DNA from: Bacteroidetes bacterium GWF2_35_48
GTDB taxonomy: Bacteria; Bacteroidota; Bacteroidia; Bacteroidales; GWF2-35-48
Assembly (NCBI GenBank): GCA_001769125.1
Contig: MEOG01000124.1
Coordinates: 17,997-81,996 of the forward strand
Reading direction: 5' to 3'
Length of the DNA: 64,000 nucleotides
Below, in pieces: positions 17,284 to 27,213 of the stretch. The stretch's first letter is position 1. The number at the start of each line of letters is the position of its first letter. The notes beneath the pieces were generated by a model, which worked only from the letters and a program-made list of their open reading frames with translations, did not search any database and was not told the origin of the DNA. A program made the position numbers and the translations under genes.

Positions 17284-17502
17284 TATTCAGTATTCACAAA
17301 ACCTCAACTTTGATTTCACAAACTGGAACGATAGCAAAAATGTAACAGAAAATGAAGACATCGCAGAAATAAACGATGAAAAAAAATATTCAAAAGCAGG
17401 GGAAAAGTAGCAACAATGTGCAAAAGATTTTTTTTCAACAACTTATCAGCCCACTGAAAAGTTTTGTATAAATCTTATACTTTTGCAAAAAAAATTCCAT
17501 CC

Positions 17503-18411
17503 ATGAAAAACAGAAGTTTAGTTTCCATTGAAGATTACAGCAAAGAAGAATACATGAAAATTCTTGCTCTTGCTGAAAAATTTGAAGCCAATCCGGTTCA
17601 GAACATTTTAAATGGCAAAGTAGTAGCTACTTTATTTTTTGAACCTTCAACCCGTACAAGGTTAAGCTTTGAAAGTGCCGTAAATAAATTAGGAGGAAGA
17701 GTAATTGGTTTTTCTGACACAAGCTCAACAAGTGTTTCAAAGGGCGAATCGCTGAAAGATACAATCAAAACAGTTGCAAATTACAGCGACCTTATTGTAA
17801 TGCGACACCCGATAGAAGGCAGCTCGCGTTATGCCAGCGAGGTTTCAAGGGTTCCTATTATCAATGCAGGTGATGGAGCAAACCAACATCCCACTCAAAC
17901 GCTTCTTGATTTGTATTCGATTAACAAAACTCAGGGGAAGCTCGACAATTTGCATATTTTCCTTATCGGGGATTTAAAATATGGAAGAACCGTACACTCT
18001 CTTATTATTTCTTTAGTTGATTTTAACCCTACATTTTATTTTATATCGCCAAAAGAATTAATGATTCCCGGCGAATACAAACTCATGCTTGACAGAAAAG
18101 GAATCAAATATTCAGAGCACCTTGATTTTACAGATATTGTTGAGAAGGCAGATATTATTTACATGACCCGCATTCAGAAAGAACGCTTTTCTGACCCGAT
18201 GGAATACGAAAAAACAAAAAATTCGTATGTGTTAAAAAATAACATGCTTGCAAATGCAAAATCGAATCTTAAAATATTGCACCCGCTTCCAAGAGTAAAT
18301 GAAATTAATACCGATGTGGATGATACCGAACAGGCCTATTATTTCACTCAGGCACTGAATGGGGTGTATGTGCGACAGGCAATCATGACATCTATTTTTG
18401 GGTTGTTGTAA
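17503..18411 (+). CDS. pyrB: Aspartate carbamoyltransferase catalytic subunit
   Basis: Catalyses carbamoyl phosphate plus L-aspartate to N-carbamoyl-aspartate, the committed step of pyrimidine synthesis, in the cytosol. The 302-aa protein has the phosphate-binding EPSTRTRLSFE, the loop STSVSKGESLKDT, ANQHPTQTLLDLY, DLKYGRTVHSL and the HPLPR loop. The ATG at 17503 is chosen because alignment-type features begin there and a -7 box TACTTTTG lies at 17478-17485, inside any longer frame. In many bacteria pyrB is followed by the regulatory subunit pyrI; here the next gene is truA on the other strand, so pyrI is elsewhere or absent. Confidence 0.96.
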   Translation: MKNRSLVSIEDYSKEEYMKILALAEKFEANPVQNILNGKVVATLFFEPSTRTRLSFESAVNKLGGRVIGFSDTSSTSVSKGESLKDTIKTVANYSDLIVMRHPIEGSSRYASEVSRVPIINAGDGANQHPTQTLLDLYSINKTQGKLDNLHIFLIGDLKYGRTVHSLIISLVDFNPTFYFISPKELMIPGEYKLMLDRKGIKYSEHLDFTDIVEKADIIYMTRIQKERFSDPMEYEKTKNSYVLKNNMLANAKSNLKILHPLPRVNEINTDVDDTEQAYYFTQALNGVYVRQAIMTSIFGLL

Positions 18412-18443
18412 ATAGGATTGGGATTGTGGATATTGACATGTGG

Positions 18444-18463
18444 ATACGTTGCATGCAACGTAT
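18444..18463. other. Perfect 20-bp palindrome between pyrB and truA
   Basis: ATACGTTGCATGCAACGTAT, a loopless perfect palindrome immediately next to the truA stop codon, between convergent genes. It may act as a weak bidirectional transcription end or a protein-binding site. Confidence 0.6.
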
Positions 18464-19219
18464 TTACATGCCATACATGCCATCAGGATATTCAATGTCT
18501 GTTAAAAATAAACCTTGCGGTGGCACAGATTGACCGGCATTGCAGCGATTTTTATCTTCAATAATTTTTCTAAAGTCATTGAGTGATATTTTTTTATGCC
18601 CTACATCTAAAAGCGTTCCTACAATGGCTCGTACCATATTTCGTAAAAAACGATCAGCCTGAATTGTAAAAACAAAAACGCCCTTCTCCTGCTCTTCCCA
18701 AACAGCTTTCATAATTTTACAATTATTGGTTTTTGTGTCAGAATGCAATTTGCTGAAACTTGTAAAATCGGAATATTCAAATAAAATCATTGCAGCACTG
18801 TTCATTAATCCGATATCAAGAGGATGAAAAAAATAAGCAGCAAAATCAAGCATAAATGGATTCTTTTCAGTACAAAGAAAATACTGATACGTTCGTGAAA
18901 TGGCATCAAAGCGGCTATGGGCTTCAGATGGAACAGGAAAAATAGTTTTCACTGAAATATCCTTAGGCAAAAAAGAATTCAATTTAAAACACAATTGCAA
19001 AAGATCAAATTCTACTTCGCTGTCAAAATGTGCAACAAAATATTTGGCGTGAACACCTGTATCTGTGCGGCCTGCACCAATTGTTTCCATTTCTGAATTT
19101 AACAAAAGGCTTAAGACCTTATCTAAAGTACCCTGTATTGTTACTGCATTTTTTTGCAATTGCCACCCGTGATAATTTTTGCCTAAATACGAAAGTTCTA
19201 TAAAGTATCTGGTTTTCAA
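18464..19219 (-). CDS. truA: tRNA pseudouridine(38-40) synthase TruA
   Basis: Isomerises uridines 38-40 in the anticodon arm of tRNAs. The 251-aa protein opens with FIELSYLGKNYHGWQLQ, carries the catalytic aspartate (about D53) in GAGRTDTGVHAKYFVAHFD, and has the later DRFLRNMVRAIVGTLLDVG motif that binds RNA. Length is normal. Two -7-like boxes (TAAATTTG, minus strand of 19253-19268) lie upstream. It is convergent with pyrB. Confidence 0.95.
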   Translation of the reverse strand: MKTRYFIELSYLGKNYHGWQLQKNAVTIQGTLDKVLSLLLNSEMETIGAGRTDTGVHAKYFVAHFDSEVEFDLLQLCFKLNSFLPKDISVKTIFPVPSEAHSRFDAISRTYQYFLCTEKNPFMLDFAAYFFHPLDIGLMNSAAMILFEYSDFTSFSKLHSDTKTNNCKIMKAVWEEQEKGVFVFTIQADRFLRNMVRAIVGTLLDVGHKKISLNDFRKIIEDKNRCNAGQSVPPQGLFLTDIEYPDGMYGM

Positions 19220-19323
19220 GATTTTTCAAAAAAATATTTTGTGTTTTATATGCAAATTTACAAATTTATTTTCCCTTTATTAAAAATAATCATTAGTTTT
19301 GTTATTCTTATGAAGATTTAATA

Positions 19324-21858
19324 ATGCGTTACACTCTTAATATTCTGATATTTTTCATCCTGATAGGAGTTAATTCTGTTGCCATTTCTGCAATAGATCC
19401 AAAGCAGGAAATTGACAGTCTTGAGAATAAACTGAAATCAGCAAAAGGTAATCAAGCTATATCAATTATTAATCAACTTGCCGATAAATACAGGGTTTTT
19501 AATGTTGATAAAAGTATTGAGATGGCAAACGAAGCACTTGAAAAATCTAAAAAGGCAGGCAATGAAAAAGAACAGGCTGATGCGCTGAATAATCTCGGAA
19601 AATCTGCTGTAGCAAAAGAAAAATTAAATGAAGCTATTAATTATTTTCAATGGTCATTTGATTTGAGTAATAAATCAAAGTATGTTGAAGGAATATCAAA
19701 ATCGCTTAATAATATTTGCTTTGTTTATGGCAGGCTGAGAGATTTTCCGAAAGTAGAAGAATATCATAAAAAAGCGATAAAAATTCTTAAAGAACTTGAA
19801 AGCAAAGAAGAATTAGGAAATATCTATCTTTCATTTGGTGATGCATATAAAAGAAACAGCCAGCCCGACAAAGCAAAAGAATGTTTTGAAAGTGCCCTTG
19901 CAAACTACAATATTGTAAATAACAAAGAAAAAATCGCTCAAACAAACGATAATCTCGGTGGTATTTATATTGAATGGAGCGATTATGCAAAAGCTATAAA
20001 ATACCTGAACACATCTCTTGAATTAAGAAAACAAGTTGGCGATAAACAAAAAATTATTTCCACACAAAGTATTCTTGGTTATGCTTATTCTCTGAAAGGA
20101 GATTTTGAAAAAGCAATTTCTTTTTATCAGGAAAATCTGAAACTTTCACAAGAAATAAATTACGGTCCCGGTATAGCCAATTCCTACAACAGCATCGCAC
20201 CCATTTACATCAAAATGAACCAGTATGAAAAAGCAATTGAATATTTCGAAGAAGCGCTTGGCATCTACGAACAAATGGGAGCTTCCGGAAAAGAAATTGC
20301 CGGCTGTATGAATAATTTGGGTAATGCATATAAAGAATTAAATGACAGAAAAAAAGCGATTGAGTACTATGAAAAAGCTTTAGGTATACTTGAAGAATCA
20401 GGCGCAAATAATTCAGAGCTTGCTACATTACTTGTTAATATTGGCGATGAATACGAAAAATCTGAAAAAAATAATAAAGCACTTGAATTTTATCAAAAAG
20501 CGTTTCGCCTTCATGAAGATGTAGGGAATAAAGAAGGTATGGCAAATTCTCTATTTCATATTGGTTCTATAAATATAAAGATTAAAAACTTCCATTCAGC
20601 ACTTGAGCAATTCAACAAAAGCCTGAGTATTTCTCAGGAAATAAATTCACAATCGCTCATATTAAGTAATCTTCAGAAAATTTCAGATACTTACAAAGCG
20701 ATGGGCAACTACGACAAAGCGCTTGAATATAAAGACCAATATATGATGGTCAAAGAAATTATGTTTAATAAAGAGCTCAACGGACAGGTTGCTGAATTGC
20801 AAACAAAATTTGATATGGGGAAAAAGCAGCACCAGATTGAATTAATGCAGAAAGAAAGCGAAGTTCAGGCTACACGACAAAAATTTATTGTAATAGCATC
20901 CATTATTGGCTTACTTACCTTAATTGTTACTGTTTTCTTCATGTACAACCGCTACCGGATGAAGAAAAAATCGCATGCTGCGCTTGAAATCCGCAACCAG
21001 CAAATTATGCAGCAAAAGGAAGAAATTGAAGCACAACGAGACGAGATCGAACACCAGAAAGAACTTATTGAAGAGGCAAATCATGAGGTTATGGACAGCA
21101 TACGTTATGCGAAACGAATACAGTCTGCCGTGCTTCCAAGCAAAGAATTTCTTGATAATCTTTCGCACGAACATTTTATTATTTTCAAGCCTAAAGATAT
21201 TGTTTCAGGAGATTTCTACTGGATGACAAAACGTAATGAGTGGACTATAATTGTTGCTGCAGACTGTACGGGACACGGTGTTCCGGGAGCATTTATGAGC
21301 ATGCTGGGCATTAGTTTCTTTAATGAAATTATTGCAAAACCCCACGTTCAACATGCAGGGCAGGCACTTGATGAACTTCGTACGCTTATCATAAAATCAT
21401 TGCAGCAAAAAGGAATTCCTGGCGAACAAAAAGACGGAATGGATCTGGTGTTTTTAGCTATTAATGAGGAAACAATGACGCTGGAATTTGCCGGAGCCAA
21501 TAACTCTATGTTTCACTTGCGTAACGGAGAGTTAACAGAATATAAAGCAGACAAGCAGCCGATTGCCATTTATATTGACATGAAACCCTTCACAAATCAT
21601 ATTGTGGAATTGCAGAAAGGCGATGTGATTTATATGGCTTCAGATGGCTACCAGGATCAGTTTGGCGGTCCCAAGGGGAAAAAATTCATGATCAAACAAA
21701 TGAAAAATATGTTTGTCGAACACTATGCCAAACCCATGGAAGAACAAGGTAGAATCTTCGATCAAACATTTTCAGACTGGCTTGCATATATTGACCCTGT
21801 AACCAATCAACCCTTTACACAGATAGATGACGTAATTCTTATCGGTGTTCGGATTTAA
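19324..21858 (+). CDS. TPR-SpoIIE (PP2C) membrane phosphatase
   Basis: An 844-aa signalling protein: signal peptide (about residues 1-21), roughly ten tetratricopeptide repeats in the periplasm (30-490), a transmembrane helix at about 518-541, a charged coiled coil (QKEEIEAQRDEIEHQKELIE), then a SpoIIE/PP2C phosphatase domain at about 600-844 with SGDFYW, DCTGHGVPGAFMSMLG and DQFGGPKGKKF. No kinase or receiver domain. The catalytic half is clearly paralogous to the sensor at 1-2871. The output is presumably dephosphorylation of a STAS-type or other regulator not encoded nearby. A -7 box TAGTTTTG (19294-19301) stands 23 bp before the ATG. Confidence 0.92.
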   Translation: MRYTLNILIFFILIGVNSVAISAIDPKQEIDSLENKLKSAKGNQAISIINQLADKYRVFNVDKSIEMANEALEKSKKAGNEKEQADALNNLGKSAVAKEKLNEAINYFQWSFDLSNKSKYVEGISKSLNNICFVYGRLRDFPKVEEYHKKAIKILKELESKEELGNIYLSFGDAYKRNSQPDKAKECFESALANYNIVNNKEKIAQTNDNLGGIYIEWSDYAKAIKYLNTSLELRKQVGDKQKIISTQSILGYAYSLKGDFEKAISFYQENLKLSQEINYGPGIANSYNSIAPIYIKMNQYEKAIEYFEEALGIYEQMGASGKEIAGCMNNLGNAYKELNDRKKAIEYYEKALGILEESGANNSELATLLVNIGDEYEKSEKNNKALEFYQKAFRLHEDVGNKEGMANSLFHIGSINIKIKNFHSALEQFNKSLSISQEINSQSLILSNLQKISDTYKAMGNYDKALEYKDQYMMVKEIMFNKELNGQVAELQTKFDMGKKQHQIELMQKESEVQATRQKFIVIASIIGLLTLIVTVFFMYNRYRMKKKSHAALEIRNQQIMQQKEEIEAQRDEIEHQKELIEEANHEVMDSIRYAKRIQSAVLPSKEFLDNLSHEHFIIFKPKDIVSGDFYWMTKRNEWTIIVAADCTGHGVPGAFMSMLGISFFNEIIAKPHVQHAGQALDELRTLIIKSLQQKGIPGEQKDGMDLVFLAINEETMTLEFAGANNSMFHLRNGELTEYKADKQPIAIYIDMKPFTNHIVELQKGDVIYMASDGYQDQFGGPKGKKFMIKQMKNMFVEHYAKPMEEQGRIFDQTFSDWLAYIDPVTNQPFTQIDDVILIGVRI

Positions 21859-22034
21859 TATAAGTCCGCCAATAAAAACTTATTTTTCGCCACAAAATTA
21901 CAAAATTGCAAAACTTCACGAACTTGTCTGCCGAAGCCAGAGTACAGGCAGGTTATGACTTTTTGTATTTATAGGATTTTCGGAGTAGACTCAAGGAGTT
22001 TTGGATTGATACACCGTTTAAAAAGTAGAAGCTG

Positions 22035-22140
22035 ATGAAACAAGAAAATGCTATTAAAATATTTGAAGAAAAAAAAGTACGGAAGTTTGGGATAGAGTAC
22101 AGGAGAAATGGTACATTTCAATAATTGATGTAATAGAAAT
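22035..22140 (+). pseudogene. Bro-N family gene remnant, frameshifted
   Basis: An ATG at 22035 opens MKQENAIKIFEEKKVR, the typical start of Bro-N (phage antirepressor/DinD-like) proteins. The match then continues only in another frame, from 22085, as VWDRVQEKWYISIIDVIEI, where the family reads W-D-x-x-x-E-K-W-Y-F-S-x-x-D-V. Recognisable sequence stops near 22140, inside the 3' end of the convergent GIY-YIG gene. The rest of the protein (family length well over 200 residues) is missing. I infer a deletion followed by a frameshift. The stretch 21859-22034 shows nothing else. Confidence 0.7.
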
Positions 22141-22357
22141 TTCTGCTTTTCCACGATTTTATTTCGCATTCTCTTTTTAAAGATGCTATTTTTGTTTCAT
22201 AACTCTCATAATACACTAACGCCCAATCTCCTGTTTTTCCTGTGTATCCACTATGGTTCGTATTGTGTTTTTTCAGCCTTTCTGCAATATCTTGCGTTAC
22301 ACCAATGTAGTACTTATCCCTATTTCCTGAATATAATATGTAAGTGAAATAACTCAT
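22118..22357 (-). CDS. GIY-YIG nuclease superfamily protein (UPF0213-like)
   Basis: A 79-aa single-domain protein: TYILYSGNRDKYYIGVTQDI gives the GIY-YIG core (YIL, YIG), followed by the family's conserved arginine region (AERLKKHN), HSGYTGKTGDWALVYYE and the final RECEIKSWKSR. The ATG at 22357 fits the family start (MSYFTYIL); an upstream ATG at 22375 would add six residues. Its last residues (NFYYINY) are encoded by sequence that also reads as a Bro-N remnant on the other strand, so the original C-terminus may have been replaced. Family function is unproven; genes of this type are widespread in Bacteroidetes. Confidence 0.85.
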   Translation of the reverse strand: MSYFTYILYSGNRDKYYIGVTQDIAERLKKHNTNHSGYTGKTGDWALVYYESYETKIASLKRECEIKSWKSRNFYYINY

Positions 22358-22363
22358 ATAAAG

Positions 22364-22390
22364 AAAAAACCCCACTAATGCAGGGTCTTT
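22364..22390 (-). terminator. Probable terminator of tRNA-Val
   Basis: On the minus strand, immediately after the tRNA: AAAGACCC, a short loop, then GGGGTTTTTT, giving a small stem followed by a T run. The stem is short, so confidence is moderate. Confidence 0.5.
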
Positions 22391-22397
22391 TGTCTTG

Positions 22398-22472
22398 TGG
22401 GAACTACTGGGGTCGAACCAGTGACCCCCTGCTTGTAAGGCAGGTGCTCTAAACCAACTGAGCTAAGCTCCC
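22398..22472 (-). tRNA. tRNA-Val (anticodon UAC)
   Basis: A 75-nt tRNA with acceptor GGGAGCT/AGTTCCC and discriminator A, D-arm GCTC...GAGC, anticodon stem CCTGC/GCAGG around loop CTTACAA, and T-arm CTGGTTCGACCCCAG. The anticodon TAC reads valine codons. The 3' CCA is not encoded. The 22473-22681 stretch upstream shows no gene. Confidence 0.97.
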
Positions 22473-22681
22473 TTTAAAGAGGATGCAAAAATAAAGCTAA
22501 ATTTCATCTTTCCAAAAAATTATCGAGAAATTTTTATCTTAAATTTAATGCCATAATTATCAGGATTTTAGATTCTGCAAATGTTCAATAGTTTACTTTT
22601 GATCTATTTGTTAAATCCTAAAAACAGGATAATTTTTGATATAAAAATTGAAAAAAAGCCTTGTTTATCCGGGTCTTTTAT

Positions 22682-25600
22682 TTATCTGATAACAGTTACA
22701 GTTCCCGTTTGTGGTTCTGATCCATCATTTAGGTTTAGAATATACACATAAGAACCAGTTGTTACTTCATTCCCATTGTATGTCCCGTCCCATGGTTCAG
22801 TAAAATATTTTTCTGACTGGAAAATCATTAATCCCCATCTGTTGTATATTTCAACCTTTGCTTTTGGATACAAATCAATATGTTTTAAAATCCATTTATC
22901 ATTTTTCCCATCTCCGTTGGGCGAGAATGCTGTTGGAATATCAAGGCAGGTTTTATCAATGGTTTCTACAATAATTGTTTCTGTTTTTGTACAGGAATTT
23001 GCATCAGTTATTGTAACCATGTAGGTTCCGGCAATAAGACCTGAAGCTGTAGCATTTGTCGCTCCGTTTGACCAGAGATATGAATACGGAGCTGTTCCAT
23101 TAGATGCAATCACACTGGCTATTCCATCATTATTTCCAATGCAACTCGCGGGAGTACTGTCGTGAGCAGCTATCATTGATACAGGCTGAAGAACAATTGC
23201 GGATGCTGTATCAGAACATCCATTTGCATCAGAAACTGTAACTTCATATAATCCTGCTATTAGATTTACTGCAACAGAATCAGCCTGACCATTAGACCAT
23301 GCAAAGTTATACGGAGAAGTCCCTCCGTTGCCAACAGCCATAATTGAGCCATCTGCAAAGCCATAACAAGAAGCAGGTGTAACCGTCAATGAAACTGCAA
23401 TATCAACATCGGAAGATGTTATAATTACAGAATCGGATACAATACAATTATTATTATCGCTTACTGTTACATAGTATGTTCCTGCTGTCAGATTAACAGC
23501 AATCGAATCATTAGTAACAGGGCTGGTTGACCATATAAATGAATATGGGAGTGTTCCACCGGAAACATCTACCCATGCGCTTCCATCGCTTCCTCCCGGA
23601 CACAATACTGGACTTGAAAAAATCGAGTCAATAGAAACAGGCAGCGGTTGAGATAAAAATACATTACTTACATACGTGCATCCGTTCTGATCGCTTACAG
23701 TAACGGAATAATTATCTGAAACCAAGCCTGTGGCAGTTTGTATCGTTTGCGGTGGTGTAGTACTCCATATATAAGAAAAAGTACCTGTTCCGCCTGAAGC
23801 ATTCATCGTAGCTGTACCATTTGTTCCTCCAAAACAAGAAATATTTGTTTGTGTTAAAGTTCCAGTAATTGCAGCAGGTTCTGTTAGTGTAATCAGTGTA
23901 TCTGCATGACAACTTCCTGCATCTTCAATAAAAATATCATAAGTACCGCTACCCAAGCCTGTAAAAGTATTATTAGGAAACAATTGTTGTCCATTATTAA
24001 TACTGTATAAAACAGCATCGCCGGAATAAATAGTAATCTGACCATCTGTAGAACCAAAACAATTTGCATTGCTCACAACAATACTGTCTATTACAGGTTC
24101 GGTTAAGCTTGTTATTGTTGTCGGCATTGATGTCTGACAATTATTGCCATCCCTTACAATAATAACATAAACACCAATATCTAATCCTGAATAATTAATA
24201 GCAGAAGAAAAATTAGCACCATTATTTATTGAATATTGTAAAGGATTTGTCCCATTAGCATAAATATCAATTGTTGCATTGGGAGTCGCACAGCTTGTTA
24301 CCTGTGTAGTAATAACAGAGTCAATATCCGGAGCAGGATTAATCGTAAGAACCATTGTATCCCTTGTAAATGTGCATGGACCGGCAGGATCGTCGGAGGT
24401 AATAATCAATTGAACAACTCCCGCAGTAATATCAGCAACAGAAGGAGTATACATCGGGTGCAAGGTATTCGGATTATTGAACGATCCGGTACCGCCGGAA
24501 ACCCAGTTTACACCCGTAGCACTTCCACTCATGGAGCTTGAAGAAATTGTAAAGGAAGCCCCTTCACAAATTGCAGCATCAACACCAGCATAAACAACAG
24601 GGGCAGCATTTATTAATAAAATCATTTGATTCGCAGAAGCATTGCAGGGTCCGGCAGGATCATTTGTTGTAATCGTAAGTATTACATTTCCCGCACTTAT
24701 ATCCTGAGGAGAAGGAGTATAAACAGGTGTAGGAGAATGAACATCGTCAAAACTACCGTTTCCTGAAGTAGTCCACGTATACGAAGTTGTACTGCCGGAA
24801 GTATTTGCCGTTAAACTATGCTGCCATCCTTCGCAAATCGTTGCATCTGTACCGGCATTGATAACAGCAGGTTGGAATATTGTCAATACTACAGTATCGG
24901 TGGCAGCATTACAAACTCCATCTGGATCATTCGTTGTAACGATTAACACGGCAGTTCCATTTGTGATATCATTTGTGCCGGGAGTATATACAGCAGATGT
25001 TGCGGGACCGCTGAAAGAGCCATTTCCAAGCGAGCTCCATGTTAGAAATGTTGCTGCGCCGCCCATGCTTGCTGTGATATTTGCTGTTGTATCTCCGCAA
25101 ATATTTTGGTCGGGGCTTGCCGTAACAATAGGTGCTGCTTCTATTGTTACAGATGCAGAAGATTGAGCCTGCGCACATCCTCCCGATGCTTCAATTGTAT
25201 TTGTTACTGCATAAATACCGGGTAAGCTTGTGTTCAAATCTATAACTCCGGTACTTGTATTCATAAATGTCAAACCAGCAGGTGATGCAGAAAAGACACC
25301 GGCACTGCCAGTAGTAAATGAAGGAGATGGATTTGTTTCGCTCTGACAATAGGGCCCGTTATAAGAAAAAGATGCGTCAAATCCAGACGTTACTAATACC
25401 GTAACAGAAGAACCGTTAGAACAAGAGCCACCTGTAGTGTAAGTAACAGTATAGGTTATTCCTGTTGTGCTTGCAGTTAGATTAATTTCGCCCGTTGAAC
25501 TATTTATTGACAGCCCCGCAGGAGTTGAAGAATAGCTGCCACCGAGCGTTACAGAAGTTGGAGAAGGATTCGATCCTGTCTGGCAAAAAGTACCGGAAGC

Positions 25601-27193
25601 ATACGAAAAACTGGCATCATCAAGACCTGTGATGGTAAGCGTCATAAAATCAGCTGCAGAAGCGCAAGAACCCGAACCCGTTATTGTCAACGTTACACTT
25701 CCTGCAGCAATGTCATTCGCGCCGGGTGTATACGTTGGACTTGCAACAGAAGTGCTTGAGAAACTTCCGTCTCCTGATGTAGACCAAAAAATTGTTGTTG
25801 CGCTTCCTCCAATAGAAGCGCCTGAAATAGTGTGCGTGCTACCGGAGCAAATACTCGCATTATTTCCAGCTTCTGCTGTAGCAAGTGGAGTAACAGTAAT
25901 TGCATTTGTTTGTATTGCCTGACAGTTGCTTGCTGAACCAACAGTATACGTAACATTAACAGCTCCTGATAATCCGCTTGGATTAAATGTATTTCCACTG
26001 ACACCGCTTCCTGACCATGTTCCACCTGTATTTCCTGTAATATAATTATTCAAATTAATACTTCCATTCGACTCGCAAATAGTGCCGGGTGAAGTCCACG
26101 CTGCATTCCAGGGATTATTAACAGTAATTGACTGTGATTGGCTTCCAGTGCAGAGATATGCGCCTGAACCCTGATTATTCCAATTGTAAGTAATTTGATA
26201 AGTACCGGGACCGGCAGTAGAAGGGCTGAACAAACATACCCCCCAGTCGGATGTTCCAAAACCTGCTGTTGAAGGAGATATTGACCATGTACCCTGCCCC
26301 TGTGGACTCCATGGACCGTAAGTTGTACATCCGGTTGGCGTGATTCCACTTGCATGCGTATAGCCATTTCCATCGTACACGACCCATTCCATGGGCGCAG
26401 TACCACCTGTATTGCAAACCTGTATTGTATAATCTGATGTAGGACTCATAAAAGCCCCTGTTGCATAAACGGTAAGTACTGTATTCACATCCAAGGGCCC
26501 TTGAGTATAAATTGATGCACCATCTTCATAAATAGTAATACTGTTTAATGCAGCATTATCATGGCTATGAAACTGAAAAAATAATGTGGGATAAATGGGT
26601 CCGCCAGCTACAGATGAATCATTTGCATAAAAATATAAATCAGCAGTATTGCAGTCTACAGAAGAAGGAATAGTTGTCGGACTTGTGTTATTTTCATGAA
26701 ATCCAACCATAGGGCATGTTGGTGGGACAAATGTAATATTCCAGTTAACAATGGATCCTGCATCAGAAGATGTATAATCAATAACATGAAGACGCCATGT
26801 CCCATTAGGATTTAAGCCTGTTGGCAAACTTTGTTGAGGAATAAAACTGCCTGTGAAGGGAGGAGCTCCACTTGTAATGCTTGTGGATGCGTTAATACTA
26901 AATGTTGTATTTGTAAAATTATCTCCACTGCCTCCAACTTCTGAACACAGCAAATGCTCATTATTCAGTGGGTCTACTATGAAAATATCTAAATCAGAAA
27001 CCCATGTATGTGTAATATTGATTGTAAGCTGCGAGAGGGTTGCCGTAGGCGGTATAGCACTCACTACAATATCAGAATATACCCCATTCACATTTCCATC
27101 TGGAATAGGATAAGATGTATTATTATAAAAAGTATTTTGCGCAGATACTTTTATACATGCTAAAACAAGAATAAAAAGAATTATTGATTTCAT
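22682..27193 (-). CDS. Giant secreted T9SS protein: P-domain, Ig-like/SprB repeats, CHU_C
   Basis: A 1503-aa cell-surface protein exported by T9SS. Signal peptide (about 1-18, ending VSAQ); a proprotein-convertase P-domain-like beta sandwich at about 25-158 (TITHTWVSDLDIFIVDP, NPNGTWRLHVID); a cysteine-rich jelly-roll region; several PKD/Ig-like units of the form A-G-x-D-A-x-I-C-E-G; then SprB-type repeats (SCFGGTNGTATMNASGGTGT) from about residue 1030; and a CHU_C gliding-motility-associated tail (last 88 residues: FSPNGDGKNDKW, YNRWG, WDGTYNG, TGSYVYILNL). The CHU_C tail is a type B-like T9SS signal that usually needs a PorP/SprF-like partner; one is encoded at 52437-53360. Probably an adhesin or surface filament. 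Paralogous to the genes at 45853 and 53396. Confidence 0.9.
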   Translation of the reverse strand: MKSIILFILVLACIKVSAQNTFYNNTSYPIPDGNVNGVYSDIVVSAIPPTATLSQLTINITHTWVSDLDIFIVDPLNNEHLLCSEVGGSGDNFTNTTFSINASTSITSGAPPFTGSFIPQQSLPTGLNPNGTWRLHVIDYTSSDAGSIVNWNITFVPPTCPMVGFHENNTSPTTIPSSVDCNTADLYFYANDSSVAGGPIYPTLFFQFHSHDNAALNSITIYEDGASIYTQGPLDVNTVLTVYATGAFMSPTSDYTIQVCNTGGTAPMEWVVYDGNGYTHASGITPTGCTTYGPWSPQGQGTWSISPSTAGFGTSDWGVCLFSPSTAGPGTYQITYNWNNQGSGAYLCTGSQSQSITVNNPWNAAWTSPGTICESNGSINLNNYITGNTGGTWSGSGVSGNTFNPSGLSGAVNVTYTVGSASNCQAIQTNAITVTPLATAEAGNNASICSGSTHTISGASIGGSATTIFWSTSGDGSFSSTSVASPTYTPGANDIAAGSVTLTITGSGSCASAADFMTLTITGLDDASFSYASGTFCQTGSNPSPTSVTLGGSYSSTPAGLSINSSTGEINLTASTTGITYTVTYTTGGSCSNGSSVTVLVTSGFDASFSYNGPYCQSETNPSPSFTTGSAGVFSASPAGLTFMNTSTGVIDLNTSLPGIYAVTNTIEASGGCAQAQSSASVTIEAAPIVTASPDQNICGDTTANITASMGGAATFLTWSSLGNGSFSGPATSAVYTPGTNDITNGTAVLIVTTNDPDGVCNAATDTVVLTIFQPAVINAGTDATICEGWQHSLTANTSGSTTSYTWTTSGNGSFDDVHSPTPVYTPSPQDISAGNVILTITTNDPAGPCNASANQMILLINAAPVVYAGVDAAICEGASFTISSSSMSGSATGVNWVSGGTGSFNNPNTLHPMYTPSVADITAGVVQLIITSDDPAGPCTFTRDTMVLTINPAPDIDSVITTQVTSCATPNATIDIYANGTNPLQYSINNGANFSSAINYSGLDIGVYVIIVRDGNNCQTSMPTTITSLTEPVIDSIVVSNANCFGSTDGQITIYSGDAVLYSINNGQQLFPNNTFTGLGSGTYDIFIEDAGSCHADTLITLTEPAAITGTLTQTNISCFGGTNGTATMNASGGTGTFSYIWSTTPPQTIQTATGLVSDNYSVTVSDQNGCTYVSNVFLSQPLPVSIDSIFSSPVLCPGGSDGSAWVDVSGGTLPYSFIWSTSPVTNDSIAVNLTAGTYYVTVSDNNNCIVSDSVIITSSDVDIAVSLTVTPASCYGFADGSIMAVGNGGTSPYNFAWSNGQADSVAVNLIAGLYEVTVSDANGCSDTASAIVLQPVSMIAAHDSTPASCIGNNDGIASVIASNGTAPYSYLWSNGATNATASGLIAGTYMVTITDANSCTKTETIIVETIDKTCLDIPTAFSPNGDGKNDKWILKHIDLYPKAKVEIYNRWGLMIFQSEKYFTEPWDGTYNGNEVTTGSYVYILNLNDGSEPQTGTVTVIR

Positions 27194-27213
27194 AGTACTT
27201 ATTGTTGTTCGGT

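Noticed and set aside
17464..17502. Upstream start for pyrB
   Set aside because: The extra 13 codons overlap the -7 box and do not fit the family N-terminus.
24858..25166. Antisense ORFs within the giant repeat genes (also 25629-25922, 54353-54844 and others)
   Set aside because: They arise from the repeated Thr/Ser/Gly codon composition of the sense gene and have no start context or recognisable domains.
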